Below, piece after piece: positions 1-6,949 of a DNA stretch of 10,426 nucleotides. This stretch comes from Cyanothece sp. UBA12306. Lineage in GTDB: Bacteria; Cyanobacteriota; Cyanobacteriia; Cyanobacteriales; Microcystaceae. A model generated the notes under the pieces. That model saw nothing but the letters and a program-made list of their open reading frames with translations. It was not told where the DNA came from and did not search any database. The position numbers were made by a program, and so were the translations under genes. The DNA is taken from the NCBI GenBank assembly GCA_003448685.1, contig DLXW01000069.1:1-10426 (forward strand), in the 5' to 3' direction. Numbering within the stretch: the first letter of the stretch is position 1; every line of letters begins with the position of its first letter.

Positions 1-84
1 GATCATAAATAGCTACTACTATGTTAGTAATACGACTCTATTAGCATAGAAGATTGTTATGAAAAAAAACGACTTTGAAAAATT

Positions 85-1968
85 ATGACTCCAAATATGC
101 CAAAAATATCTAATACTAATAGTTCAGTCAAAAAAAGTTTAGTTGAAAGAGAAACCGTACTAGGATTTACTATTGATGGTGAAACCTCAAAAGATCTCGA
201 TGATGCCATCTGGGTAGAACCTTTAACAAACGGGGCAATTATTTCCGTTCATATCTCTGACGTAACCGCGTCAATTACCCCTGGTTCAAGTTTAGAAAAA
301 ATGGCTTTATCAAAGGCTGAAACTCGTTATCTTTCCTCTCGAACTATCCCGATGTTTCCTCGTCAATTTTCTGAGGATAAATGTTCTTTATTAGAAGGAA
401 AATTACGACTAACAGTTACGGTTAAAATTAAATTAGATAATGAAGCTAACATTAAAACAACCCAAGTTTTATTAACTCAATTAACTAGCTTAAAGCAATT
501 TTCTTATTCGGTGGCGGATCAGACCCTTAATGATCCTTCTCAACCCCTGTTTCAAATGCTACGTTATTGTGAATTGTGGTCCCAAAAACTTGCTTGGAAG
601 CGACAAAAATCAGGGGCTATCGGACAAACTACCATTGCTGGAATAACCCTAGATGAAGAAGGACGATTAATAGAAACTCCTTTATATCAGTCTCAGAAGA
701 TTATTCAGGAATTTATGATTTTAGCTAATACGGCGATCGCTAAGTTAGCTCAACAACATCAACTGTCTATTTTATATCGAAATCATCAGGCATCTATTGA
801 AGAAGATTTATTAGAAAAATTCCAGGATTTTAACTTACCTGAATCTTTGCGAAATCAATTAAAAAGTTGTCTCAATCCTGCCGATTATTCCTCTTCAATT
901 AAAGGGCATTTTGCCTTGTCTTTGCCCTGTTATACCCATTTTACTTCTCCCATTAGACGGGCAGCAGATTACCTTAATCATCGCTTGATTAAAGATGTTT
1001 TAATTGACAATAAAAACCCTTCTTACACCGAACAAGAATTAGAAGATTTGGCTAATCAGATTAATCAAAAACGGTTAGAAATGAAAGAAAAGCGCAATCA
1101 GCATTTTAGGGAGCAGCGCCTTAGTCAATGTCAAAAAACTTTAGAACGGCCTAGCTATCTTGAGTATCTTTCTCCTAAAGAATTTAGCCAAATTCTCAAA
1201 GATAGTTTAAAACTTTCTCAATTAGACCCGTTAGTTCCTGAAATTGAAAAAAGATTAAAGAAACGAGAATTAACTGCCGTTGATTTGTATTATATTATTT
1301 GGGGAGAATATCAAGAAGCTAACTATCAAAAATTAATGGTTGATGAGTTGATGAATTACTTAGAAGAAAATCCCCCATTAGCCACTCAAATTCTTCAGAT
1401 TGCTGCCACCATGTCTCAGACATTAGTGGATTATATCGAAAAAAAAGGAAAATCAGATACCTTTGTTTTTTGGACAATTTTTGCCGCAAAAACTACTTCA
1501 TTACCCGCTCAAGGAACTAATAAAACCAAGGCTAAACATAAAGCTAATCGCTTATGGATTAAAGCTAAACTAGAAGACACTTTACTAGAATCTGACGAAA
1601 TTGAAAAAGAAGCGTTCACTGATGTAGTCATACCTGATGTAGATCTTGAAATAGAAGAACAAGAAATTGATTGGTCAGTAATTCCGTCAGATGCTCTTAA
1701 TTCTCCCATTGCTTATCTTTATGAACGATTGCAAGCATTGGGATTAAAAACTCCTGATTATTTTTATGATAAAGTGTCTGAGCAATGGCAATGTTCTTGT
1801 CATGTAGATTGGTTTGATGAATTATTAGTTAAAACTTGTGCCTTAGCAGAAACTAAAAAAGAGGCTAAAGCTCAATCCTCATTAAAGATTATCCCAATTC
1901 TTGAAGAATATATCCTTCAGTTACAAGAATATGAGCAGCACGAGTCCGATTTGTTTGAACAAGATTAA
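85..1968 (+). CDS. RNB-domain 3'-5' exoribonuclease (RNase II/R superfamily, possibly Zam-type) with dsRBD-like C terminus
   Basis: This 627-aa protein is predicted to degrade RNA from the 3' end in the cytoplasm. The RNB domain spans about residues 24-310. The four metal-binding aspartates D31, D37, D39 and D40 have the same spacing as D201/D207/D209/D210 of E. coli RNase II. Also present are Y82 in RYLSSRTIPM, E209 in QEFMILAN and R291 in the TSPIRR motif. The RNB domain begins almost at the N terminus, so there is no room for the usual cold-shock domains, and I see no S1 OB-fold after it. Residues 330-350 are charged and helical. Residues 427-497 and 538-610 each look like a dsRNA-binding domain, with late lysine-rich helices (KTKAKHKAN; ETKKEAKAQ). 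They are separated by an acidic linker at 505-530. An in-frame TGA at 76-78 fixes the start at or after 85, with no clear Shine-Dalgarno. Synechocystis has two RNB paralogues, one called Zam; which one this matches is not settled. The gene converges on aguB. Confidence 0.85.
   Translation: MTPNMPKISNTNSSVKKSLVERETVLGFTIDGETSKDLDDAIWVEPLTNGAIISVHISDVTASITPGSSLEKMALSKAETRYLSSRTIPMFPRQFSEDKCSLLEGKLRLTVTVKIKLDNEANIKTTQVLLTQLTSLKQFSYSVADQTLNDPSQPLFQMLRYCELWSQKLAWKRQKSGAIGQTTIAGITLDEEGRLIETPLYQSQKIIQEFMILANTAIAKLAQQHQLSILYRNHQASIEEDLLEKFQDFNLPESLRNQLKSCLNPADYSSSIKGHFALSLPCYTHFTSPIRRAADYLNHRLIKDVLIDNKNPSYTEQELEDLANQINQKRLEMKEKRNQHFREQRLSQCQKTLERPSYLEYLSPKEFSQILKDSLKLSQLDPLVPEIEKRLKKRELTAVDLYYIIWGEYQEANYQKLMVDELMNYLEENPPLATQILQIAATMSQTLVDYIEKKGKSDTFVFWTIFAAKTTSLPAQGTNKTKAKHKANRLWIKAKLEDTLLESDEIEKEAFTDVVIPDVDLEIEEQEIDWSVIPSDALNSPIAYLYERLQALGLKTPDYFYDKVSEQWQCSCHVDWFDELLVKTCALAETKKEAKAQSSLKIIPILEEYILQLQEYEQHESDLFEQD
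733..740. repeat. HIP1 octamer
   Basis: GCGATCGC lies inside the ribonuclease gene and is also preceded by G. With the copy at 6363 it supports a cyanobacterial host. Confidence 0.85.
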
Positions 1969-1988
1969 GTTAATAATGAAATTTTCGG

Positions 1989-2876
1989 TTAATCGCGATA
2001 GATTTTAAGCAAATCTTGATAATGATCGATCCTTCTGTCCCGTAAATATGGCCAAATGCGCCTTACCTCTTCCGAACGCTCTAAATTAAGTGTGACAGTC
2101 AGAACCTCTTCTTGATCTGAGCTAGCATGAGCTAAAATTTCTCCCTGGGAACCCGCAATAAAAGAATTCCCCCAAAAACGAATCCCTTGACTTTGAAGAC
2201 TGGGATCGGACTCGTGTCCGACACGATTACAGCTGATGACAGGTATTCCATTGGAAACTGCATGAGAACGCTGGATAATCATCCAGGCATCTCTTTGTCT
2301 GATTTTTTCGTCTTGGGAATCATTAATACTCCAACCGATTGCTGTTGGATAGATAAGCACTTGCGCACCTTTCATCGCCATTAATCTTGCACCTTCAGGA
2401 AACCATTGATCCCAGCAAATTAACACCCCCAATCTTCCTATGGATGTATCAATAGGTTCAAAACCTAAATCACCAGGAGTAAAATAGAATTTTTCGTAAA
2501 AACCTGGATCATCAGGAATATGCATTTTACGATATTTCCCTGCTATTGTCCCGTCTTTTTCTAAGATAACCGCCGTATTGTGATATAAACCAGTAGCACG
2601 CTTTTCAAATAAAGAAGCCACTATCACAACCTCTAACTCTTTAGCCAATTGACCGAGGATTTCTGTCGAAGAACCTGGTATAGTTTCAGCTAAATTAAAG
2701 AAAGATACATCTTCTGTCTGACAAAAGTAAATACTTCTATGAAGTTCTTGTAACACAATTAACTGAGCATCTTTGGAGGCTGCTTCTCGAATACCTTCAA
2801 TACTTTTGTTGAGGTTCTTGGCTAAATCACTCGAGTTACTTTGTTGTACTAAGGCGACTTTCAATGGTTTGTTCAT
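1989..2876 (-). CDS. aguB: N-carbamoylputrescine amidohydrolase
   Basis: This cytoplasmic nitrilase-superfamily enzyme hydrolyses N-carbamoylputrescine to putrescine, CO2 and ammonia, the last step from agmatine. The 295-aa protein has the full catalytic triad: E44 (VLQELHRS), K117 (GKYRKMHIPDD) and C154 (LICWDQWFPE). The sequence around the cysteine and the C-terminal WPYLRDRRID are typical of this subfamily rather than of other nitrilases. I chose the ATG at 2876 instead of the ATG at 2915. It gives the normal family N terminus MNKPLKVALVQQ, it overlaps the aguA stop as ATGA (2873-2876), and an AAAGGA-like ribosome binding site lies about 11 nt upstream inside aguA. The longer form would add 13 residues with no family counterpart. 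Translational coupling to aguA is likely, so both steps should be made together. Only 20 bp separate it from the convergent ribonuclease gene. Confidence 0.93.
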   Translation of the reverse strand: MNKPLKVALVQQSNSSDLAKNLNKSIEGIREAASKDAQLIVLQELHRSIYFCQTEDVSFFNLAETIPGSSTEILGQLAKELEVVIVASLFEKRATGLYHNTAVILEKDGTIAGKYRKMHIPDDPGFYEKFYFTPGDLGFEPIDTSIGRLGVLICWDQWFPEGARLMAMKGAQVLIYPTAIGWSINDSQDEKIRQRDAWMIIQRSHAVSNGIPVISCNRVGHESDPSLQSQGIRFWGNSFIAGSQGEILAHASSDQEEVLTVTLNLERSEEVRRIWPYLRDRRIDHYQDLLKIYRD

Positions 2877-3925
2877 AGCTTGAGAAATCCTTTGGGAAGT
2901 TGCATACTCATACAATGTAGCGACCCAAATTCACGAATAAGTGGTAAACAATCTATTCCAATCACTTCATGATCTTGATAAGCTTTTTGAATTTGCATTA
3001 AGGCCTTCTCATCAGCCTTATCTCTATACATAGGGACAAGCACCGCGCCGTTAATAATTAGATAATTAGCGTAGCTTGCAGGAAGTCGATCTCCTTCTTG
3101 ATTGTACTTGGGTTGAGGCCAAGGAAGTCCAATTAAATGGTACGCTTGACCATCAGGAGTTGGCAAAGCTTTTAATTCAGCTTCGAGCTGCTTAAGATTA
3201 TGATAATGACTATCTGCCTCATTGTCACAGGTAATATAGACGAGAGTATTATTGGGAGCAAAACGCACCAAAGTATCTATATGACCGTCAGTATCGTCTC
3301 CTTCCAAATACCCATTTTCAAGGCAAAAGATAGTTGTAATTCCCAATTTCTCTTTGATAAATTCCCTAATTTGTGTCTGGTCAAATTTTGGATTGCGGTT
3401 TGGATTAAACAGACAGCTTTTTGTGGTTAAAAGGGTTCCTCGACCGTCTGAATCAATGGCACCTCCTTCGAGAACAAAGGCAATTGATTCTGTTTTTACT
3501 TCTTTATTAGTACACTCAGAAATAATACGACGGTTGATCTGATCATCAAGAAAACTTTGATATCTAGTGCTTTCATATTTGTTTCCCCAGCCATTAAAAA
3601 CAAAATCAAGTATCTTAAGTTCGCCCTTTTCATTGATCAGTGTAATTGGTCCATAATCTCTAACCCAAATATCATTATTGACAGCAATCACAAACTGTAC
3701 TCGCCCTAAATCTATATTACGAGAGAACAGCAGATTAACAATTCTCGATTTAAGCTCTTCGTTAGAAACAACTAAAAGAAGTTTTTGACGTTTTGTAATT
3801 TCTTGACACAGGTTCAGGTAAATTGGTTCGATTTCATCTAACATACCTAACCATTGAGTATTTTGATGAGGCCAAGCCAACATAATGCCGTCCTGTTCAT
3901 ACCATTCAGCAGGAAGTAAATACAT
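2873..3925 (-). CDS. aguA: agmatine deiminase
   Basis: This cytoplasmic enzyme converts agmatine to N-carbamoylputrescine and ammonia, as a member of the guanidino-group-modifying (PPAD-like) superfamily. The 350-aa length is normal for the family. Visible motifs are PAEWYEQDGIMLAWPH (5-20), NDIWVRDYGP (84-93), the EGGAIDSDGRGTLLTT segment (153-168), EGDDTDGHIDTLVRF (208-222) with H215, and SLHCMSMQLP with the catalytic C338. The residue preceding the ATG is an in-frame TAA, so the start at 3925 is the first one possible. No strong Shine-Dalgarno is seen; a GGAG lies too far upstream. It is the first gene of a two-gene operon with aguB and is divergent from the NifX-like gene across 139 bp. 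Arginine decarboxylase, which would supply agmatine, is not in the window. Confidence 0.95.
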   Translation of the reverse strand: MYLLPAEWYEQDGIMLAWPHQNTQWLGMLDEIEPIYLNLCQEITKRQKLLLVVSNEELKSRIVNLLFSRNIDLGRVQFVIAVNNDIWVRDYGPITLINEKGELKILDFVFNGWGNKYESTRYQSFLDDQINRRIISECTNKEVKTESIAFVLEGGAIDSDGRGTLLTTKSCLFNPNRNPKFDQTQIREFIKEKLGITTIFCLENGYLEGDDTDGHIDTLVRFAPNNTLVYITCDNEADSHYHNLKQLEAELKALPTPDGQAYHLIGLPWPQPKYNQEGDRLPASYANYLIINGAVLVPMYRDKADEKALMQIQKAYQDHEVIGIDCLPLIREFGSLHCMSMQLPKGFLKL

Positions 3926-3946
3926 TTAAAAGCTAGGGTAAACTCC

Positions 3947-3962
3947 AGTTATTAAAATAACT
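3947..3962. promoter_or_regulatory. inverted repeat in the aguA / NifX-like divergent intergenic region
   Basis: AGTTATT and AATAACT form perfect 7-bp arms around a 2-bp centre, 22 bp upstream of the aguA ATG. A near-symmetric site between two divergent genes could be an operator, but it lies in very AT-rich DNA and could be chance. The 139-bp interval (3926-4064) holds no gene. No convincing -35/-10 pair stands out in either direction. Confidence 0.3.
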
Positions 3963-4047
3963 TTACTAGTATTTTTTGTGATTAATTTTATATTTCATTT
4001 TATCAGATTTATGGCTATTGTTGTGTTAAAATTACAGGTGAATTAGT

Positions 4048-4053
4048 AAGGAG
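4048..4053 (+). promoter_or_regulatory. Shine-Dalgarno site of the NifX-like gene
   Basis: AAGGAG lies 11 nt before the ATG at 4065. It is the clearest ribosome binding site in the window and supports that start. A TAAAAT at 4027-4032 could be a -10 element, but no good -35 accompanies it. Confidence 0.6.
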
Positions 4054-4064
4054 TAAAAACAATA

Positions 4065-4430
4065 ATGAAATTTGCGGTAGTTAGTCAAGATTTCCAAACA
4101 ATTGGCGGAAAAACAGGTAAAGCTCGGAAGTTTTTAATCTATGAAGCTAGTCAAGAAAGCCAACCAACTTTGGTCGAAAAGTTAGAAATTCCTGACAATG
4201 AACCAACTTTTCATGATCTCCATGAGGATGATATCACACCCCATCGACTCAATGGCACTATTTTGATTACAGGAGAAGCAGGAGAGGGGTTAAGCGAAAG
4301 ATTGAGTCGTCGAGGAATTACTGTCTATATTACTAGCGAAACCGACCCCGTAGCGGCAATTAAAGGAGTAGTAGATGGGACTATTACCACAGTAGCAGCT
4401 ACTCCCCATAAAGAAGATGGAAGCTGTTAA
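4065..4430 (+). CDS. NifX/NifB-C-terminal-like dinitrogenase FeMo-cofactor-binding fold protein
   Basis: This 121-aa soluble protein belongs to the family of small ribonuclease-H-like-fold proteins (NifX, NafY, C-terminal NifB, COG1433) that bind or carry iron-molybdenum cofactor precursors. It starts with MKFAVVSQDFQTIGGKTGKA followed by RKFLIYE, which corresponds to the family's opening strand, glycine/histidine loop and second strand. The segment LNGTILITGEAGEGLSERLSRRG (62-84) followed by ITVYITSETDPVAAIKGVVDG matches the family's glycine-rich turn and closing strand-helix. Possible metal or cofactor ligands are H50, H53, H60 and the terminal C121. No nif gene lies nearby, so a role in nitrogenase assembly is not shown; many non-nif relatives exist with unknown function. 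It is followed 49 bp later by the DUF2808 gene, and co-transcription is possible. Confidence 0.75.
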   Translation: MKFAVVSQDFQTIGGKTGKARKFLIYEASQESQPTLVEKLEIPDNEPTFHDLHEDDITPHRLNGTILITGEAGEGLSERLSRRGITVYITSETDPVAAIKGVVDGTITTVAATPHKEDGSC

Positions 4431-4479
4431 TTTCGCCCGATAATTATAGAGCTACTTATCTTTAAATCAAGTAATAAAA

Positions 4480-5037
4480 ATGCGCAAATTAATGCTAGGA
4501 AGTTTATTTGCATTGTCGAGTTTATTAACTGTTATCTGTTACCCATCTTCCGCTGATCAATTAACAGATGAACGCAGTTTTTTTACCAAGTCTCCTCGAC
4601 TAATAAATGTCATGACAACCTTCGATGGTACTCGAGTCCAAGGAGCTACCTATTATTATACTATTAATTTGCCATCCCAGAGTGGAGAATCCTTACAATA
4701 TATCACAATTCAAAAACGTCAAGGTAGCGAAAATATTGATTATTTTATCGATAAAACTTCTGCGTTTGAAGGAACTACTGATAACCGAGGAAAAGCTTTA
4801 GTTATTCAAGATGTTAACTGGGATCAAGAAAATGAAAGTATCAAAATTACTTTAGATACCCTGGTTTCTCCTGGAACAACGTTTACAATTGGTCTTAAAC
4901 CTAAAAAAAACCCAGAATATGGAGGAATTTATTTATTTGGTATAACTGTTTTTCCTAGGGGGGAAAATCCCCTAGGTTTATATTTAGGCAATGGTCGGTT
5001 ACAATTTTACGGAGGTGATGATGGAGGTTTCGATTAA
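4480..5037 (+). CDS. secreted DUF2808 family protein
   Basis: This 185-aa protein matches the DUF2808 family, which is common in cyanobacteria and has no established function. A signal peptide is clear: MRK, a hydrophobic stretch at residues 4-20, and a probable signal peptidase I site after A25 (YPSSA-DQ). C20 is preceded by TVI, which is not a proper lipobox, so a soluble periplasmic or exported protein is more likely than a lipoprotein. The mature part is beta-rich. It contains ATYYYTINLPSQSGESLQYI, the IQKRQG and DYFIDKTSAFEG motifs, and a C-terminal YLFGITVFPRGENPLGLYLG segment, all usual for this family. The C terminus is glycine and aspartate rich. The ribosome binding site is weak. 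The 3' end of the gene encodes a GC-rich hairpin at 4954-4976. It converges on the ATP-grasp gene. Confidence 0.85.
   Translation: MRKLMLGSLFALSSLLTVICYPSSADQLTDERSFFTKSPRLINVMTTFDGTRVQGATYYYTINLPSQSGESLQYITIQKRQGSENIDYFIDKTSAFEGTTDNRGKALVIQDVNWDQENESIKITLDTLVSPGTTFTIGLKPKKNPEYGGIYLFGITVFPRGENPLGLYLGNGRLQFYGGDDGGFD
4954..4976 (+). other. GC-rich stem-loop inside the 3' part of the DUF2808 gene
   Basis: CCTAGGGG (4954-4961) and CCCCTAGG (4969-4976) are perfect 8-bp arms around a 7-nt loop. It is followed by TTTATATTTA. The stem is far more GC-rich than its surroundings. It lies in codons for FPRGENPLG, a segment conserved in the family, so protein constraint may explain part of it. It could also cause transcription pausing or protect the mRNA 3' end. 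Confidence 0.5.
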
Positions 5038-5044
5038 TAATAAT

Positions 5045-5079
5045 CAGTTATTAATAGATAGGTTTAGTTTGAATAACTG
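5045..5079. terminator. possible bidirectional terminator between convergent genes
   Basis: CAGTTATT (5045-5052) and AATAACTG (5072-5079) form an 8-bp stem with a 19-nt loop, placed between the DUF2808 stop (5037) and the ATP-grasp stop (5088). The stem is AT-rich and no strong U-tract follows on either strand, so termination strength is doubtful. Confidence 0.35.
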
Positions 5080-5087
5080 TAATAATA

Positions 5088-6692
5088 TTAAACTGTCCAA
5101 ATAATCGGTAGATTAGGGACTAAAGATTCACTAGAACTATTATTAATTAGTTCTGTTTCTGAGTCAAGAACATTTTCTACCTGTTGATAAATAGCTTCTG
5201 CTTCTTCTAAAGAATTACCAATACAGGTTAATCCTAATTTACCAAATTCTGATAAAGCACCCATTAAATGAAAGACTGTACCTGATTTATTACTACTATC
5301 AAAATGTAGGCGATGTTTAGCAACAATATCCATTAAATCATCAGGAAGTAGACCATGATATTGCTCCTTTTGTAAGTTATCTGAAGCTATATAATATTTT
5401 TCTTGATCTTGTTGGGTATAAAATAACCCTGTTGTTTGATCATAAGTCCCATTAGTTAGCAATTTGAGAGTCATAAAAGGATGGGTTGTTCCACCTTTGC
5501 GGAGGTTAATTTCTATAGCTTGAATTTCCCAGTCTCCTCCGCTTTCAGGTGACTGACGAACTGCTAAAAAGTCCACTCCATAGCGTTCCATCGCACCCCT
5601 TTTGGCTAAAGCTTCTCCAACTTTTAAACCCAATTTTTGCAATTTTAAACGATACTCATTGTCTGCTGGAAAACGACACCCTAAATAAATTTGTCCATCG
5701 GGACCACCTAATATTTGATCATGGGTTGAAACAATTTTAACCTCTCCCGTTGGAGAAATATAGCCTTGAACACTAGGTGATCGTTTTTCTTCCCCTTCAA
5801 TAAAAGCTTCCGCAATAGCTCCCAATTCAGGAATACGACTCGAAAAATTGTCCCAATTTTCATCTTTCGCTTGAAAACTTAAGTATTCTAAATTATTTTT
5901 AATAACAGCTATTCTTTCAAATTGATTTGCTTTTCCTGGAGATACTTTATCTATCGAAGACAAATCTAAAACTGCATTTCCTTCACCAGAAAAACCTTCA
6001 TTTAGTTTGATAACAATGCGTTTTAAGTGGGGTTGACGTTGCCAAAGTTCAGCCGTTTTTAAAACTAACTGATCAACATTTCTAACTAAAGAACTACCAT
6101 CAGGATGGGGAATCAAACATTCAGCAAAAATTTCTCGACTACCACTCTTAGACCCCCAATAACTTAATTGAGGACTTGCTGCAAATAAAGGAACTTCTAA
6201 ACGCAAGGATAATTCCTGTTCCAATTCAGTTGCATTAAAACAAACCATATAAGATTTGTTAGGACGTAAAGCGCGACGAATACGTTCTACTAGACGAGGA
6301 CGTTCAAGAATTTTTTGCGTTAGTGGTTTAAAAGAGTTATCATAAGTTGTCAGTAAAAGTAGGCGATCGCGAGCATGAGAAAAGGGAATTCCTGGCAATA
6401 ATTGTAAATAATATTCAATAATAATAGGTGACAAAGGTTGTCCGGTGACATAAATTAAACGAGTTTTAGGATTTCTTAAGCGCATTAATGAAAATAATAG
6501 CCTTTCCTCATAATGAAGAAAACCAGCAACTTTTTGTCCCACTCTTTGATCAATACTAAAGGAAGGAAGAACTAAAATATCATAGCCATCTTGCTCTAAA
6601 ATATCTCTTCCTTGCCAGTATTTCCTCAGTTTATTTTGGAGTTGATTAAACTGTTCTACTCTATTAGAGATGGTATTATCCCAAGTTTTCAT
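5088..6692 (-). CDS. PGM1-related ATP-grasp ligase (peptide ligase-like)
   Basis: This 534-aa cytoplasmic protein is an ATP-grasp enzyme expected to join a carboxylate to an amine through an acyl-phosphate. It resembles the group named after PGM1, the peptide ligase of pheganomycin biosynthesis. The N-terminal 1-140 region has the start ILVLPSFSID and VTGQPLSPIIIEYYL. The ATP-grasp part runs from about 150 to 410: IVIKLNEGFSGEGNA (226-240, nucleotide lysine and glycine loop), AEAFIEGEEKRSPSVQGYI (294-312), STHDQILGGPDGQIYLGCRF (322-341), YGVDFLAV (371-378), and the metal-binding IEINLRKGGTTHPF (393-406) with E394 and N396. Residues about 445-510 (PDDLMDIVAKHRLHFD, GTVFHLMGALSEFGKLGLTCIG) match the PGM1 C-terminal domain. 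The substrate is unknown, and no carrier peptide or biosynthetic cluster is visible beside it. It lies alone on the minus strand, convergent with DUF2808 and divergent from the Nudix gene. Confidence 0.82.
   Translation of the reverse strand: MKTWDNTISNRVEQFNQLQNKLRKYWQGRDILEQDGYDILVLPSFSIDQRVGQKVAGFLHYEERLLFSLMRLRNPKTRLIYVTGQPLSPIIIEYYLQLLPGIPFSHARDRLLLLTTYDNSFKPLTQKILERPRLVERIRRALRPNKSYMVCFNATELEQELSLRLEVPLFAASPQLSYWGSKSGSREIFAECLIPHPDGSSLVRNVDQLVLKTAELWQRQPHLKRIVIKLNEGFSGEGNAVLDLSSIDKVSPGKANQFERIAVIKNNLEYLSFQAKDENWDNFSSRIPELGAIAEAFIEGEEKRSPSVQGYISPTGEVKIVSTHDQILGGPDGQIYLGCRFPADNEYRLKLQKLGLKVGEALAKRGAMERYGVDFLAVRQSPESGGDWEIQAIEINLRKGGTTHPFMTLKLLTNGTYDQTTGLFYTQQDQEKYYIASDNLQKEQYHGLLPDDLMDIVAKHRLHFDSSNKSGTVFHLMGALSEFGKLGLTCIGNSLEEAEAIYQQVENVLDSETELINNSSSESLVPNLPIIWTV
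6363..6370. repeat. HIP1 octamer
   Basis: GCGATCGC, the highly iterated palindrome of many cyanobacterial genomes, lies inside the ATP-grasp gene. It is preceded by G, giving the common 9-mer form. Confidence 0.85.
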
Positions 6693-6704
6693 TATTTTAA
6701 GAGT

Positions 6705-6719
6705 ATCTTATTCTAAGAT
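6705..6719 (-). promoter_or_regulatory. small hairpin in the leader of the ATP-grasp gene
   Basis: ATCTTA and TAAGAT are perfect 6-bp arms with a 3-nt loop, 12 nt upstream of the ATP-grasp ATG on the minus strand. A second short palindrome, ATGCTTGAGCAT, lies at 6725-6736. No Shine-Dalgarno is seen between the hairpin and the start. These might influence initiation, or may be chance in AT-rich DNA. Confidence 0.25.
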
Positions 6720-6825
6720 TTACTATGCTTGAGCATTTTAAGTATAATTACGTTTCATAACTAAATTGATGATTGTAAAAATTATTTAAAATTAAGTCAC
6801 CAAACAAGAAGCATTTAGTTATAAA

Positions 6826-6843
6826 TTTCTAATTAATTAGAAA
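6826..6843. promoter_or_regulatory. 18-bp perfect palindrome in the divergent intergenic region, candidate operator
   Basis: TTTCTAATTAATTAGAAA reads identically on both strands with no spacer. It lies 107 bp upstream of the Nudix start, 51 bp upstream of its probable -10 box, and 134 bp from the ATP-grasp start. This position fits a dimeric regulator controlling either side. The 257-bp region 6693-6949 contains no credible gene. Confidence 0.4.
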
Positions 6844-6893
6844 AATGGATTCCTGATTAACCAATATTATGATACCATCTCAAGAAGACTTAG

Positions 6894-6899
6894 TATAAT
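6894..6899 (+). promoter_or_regulatory. probable -10 box of the Nudix-kinase operon
   Basis: TATAAT matches the sigma-70 consensus exactly and lies 50 bp upstream of the ATG at 6950. The -35 region around 6870-6876 is poor, so the promoter would need an activator or be weak. Confidence 0.45.
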
Positions 6900-6949
6900 A
6901 TCTAATATTTATCTTTTCTACATTGTATTACTTTTCATGATCGAGGCTA

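Noticed and set aside
1509..1709. Minus-strand 66-codon ORF inside the ribonuclease gene
   Set aside because: Serine-rich low-complexity translation antisense to a well-supported gene, with no family resemblance or ribosome binding site.
2187..2384. Plus-strand ORF antisense to aguB, and similar ORFs at 3200-3430 and 3354-3542 antisense to aguA
   Set aside because: They are shadows of confirmed enzymes with intact catalytic motifs on the other strand.
4537..4542. Lipoprotein cysteine at C20 of the DUF2808 protein
   Set aside because: The preceding TVI does not fit a lipobox, and an ordinary signal peptidase site after A25 explains the N terminus better.
5549..5740. Plus-strand ORF antisense to the ATP-grasp gene
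   Set aside because: It overlaps conserved ATP-grasp motifs on the minus strand and resembles no protein family I know.
2873..6692. A biosynthetic cluster joining aguA/aguB with the PGM1-type ligase
   Set aside because: They are on separate transcription units with a convergent gene between them, and no shared regulator or precursor is visible.
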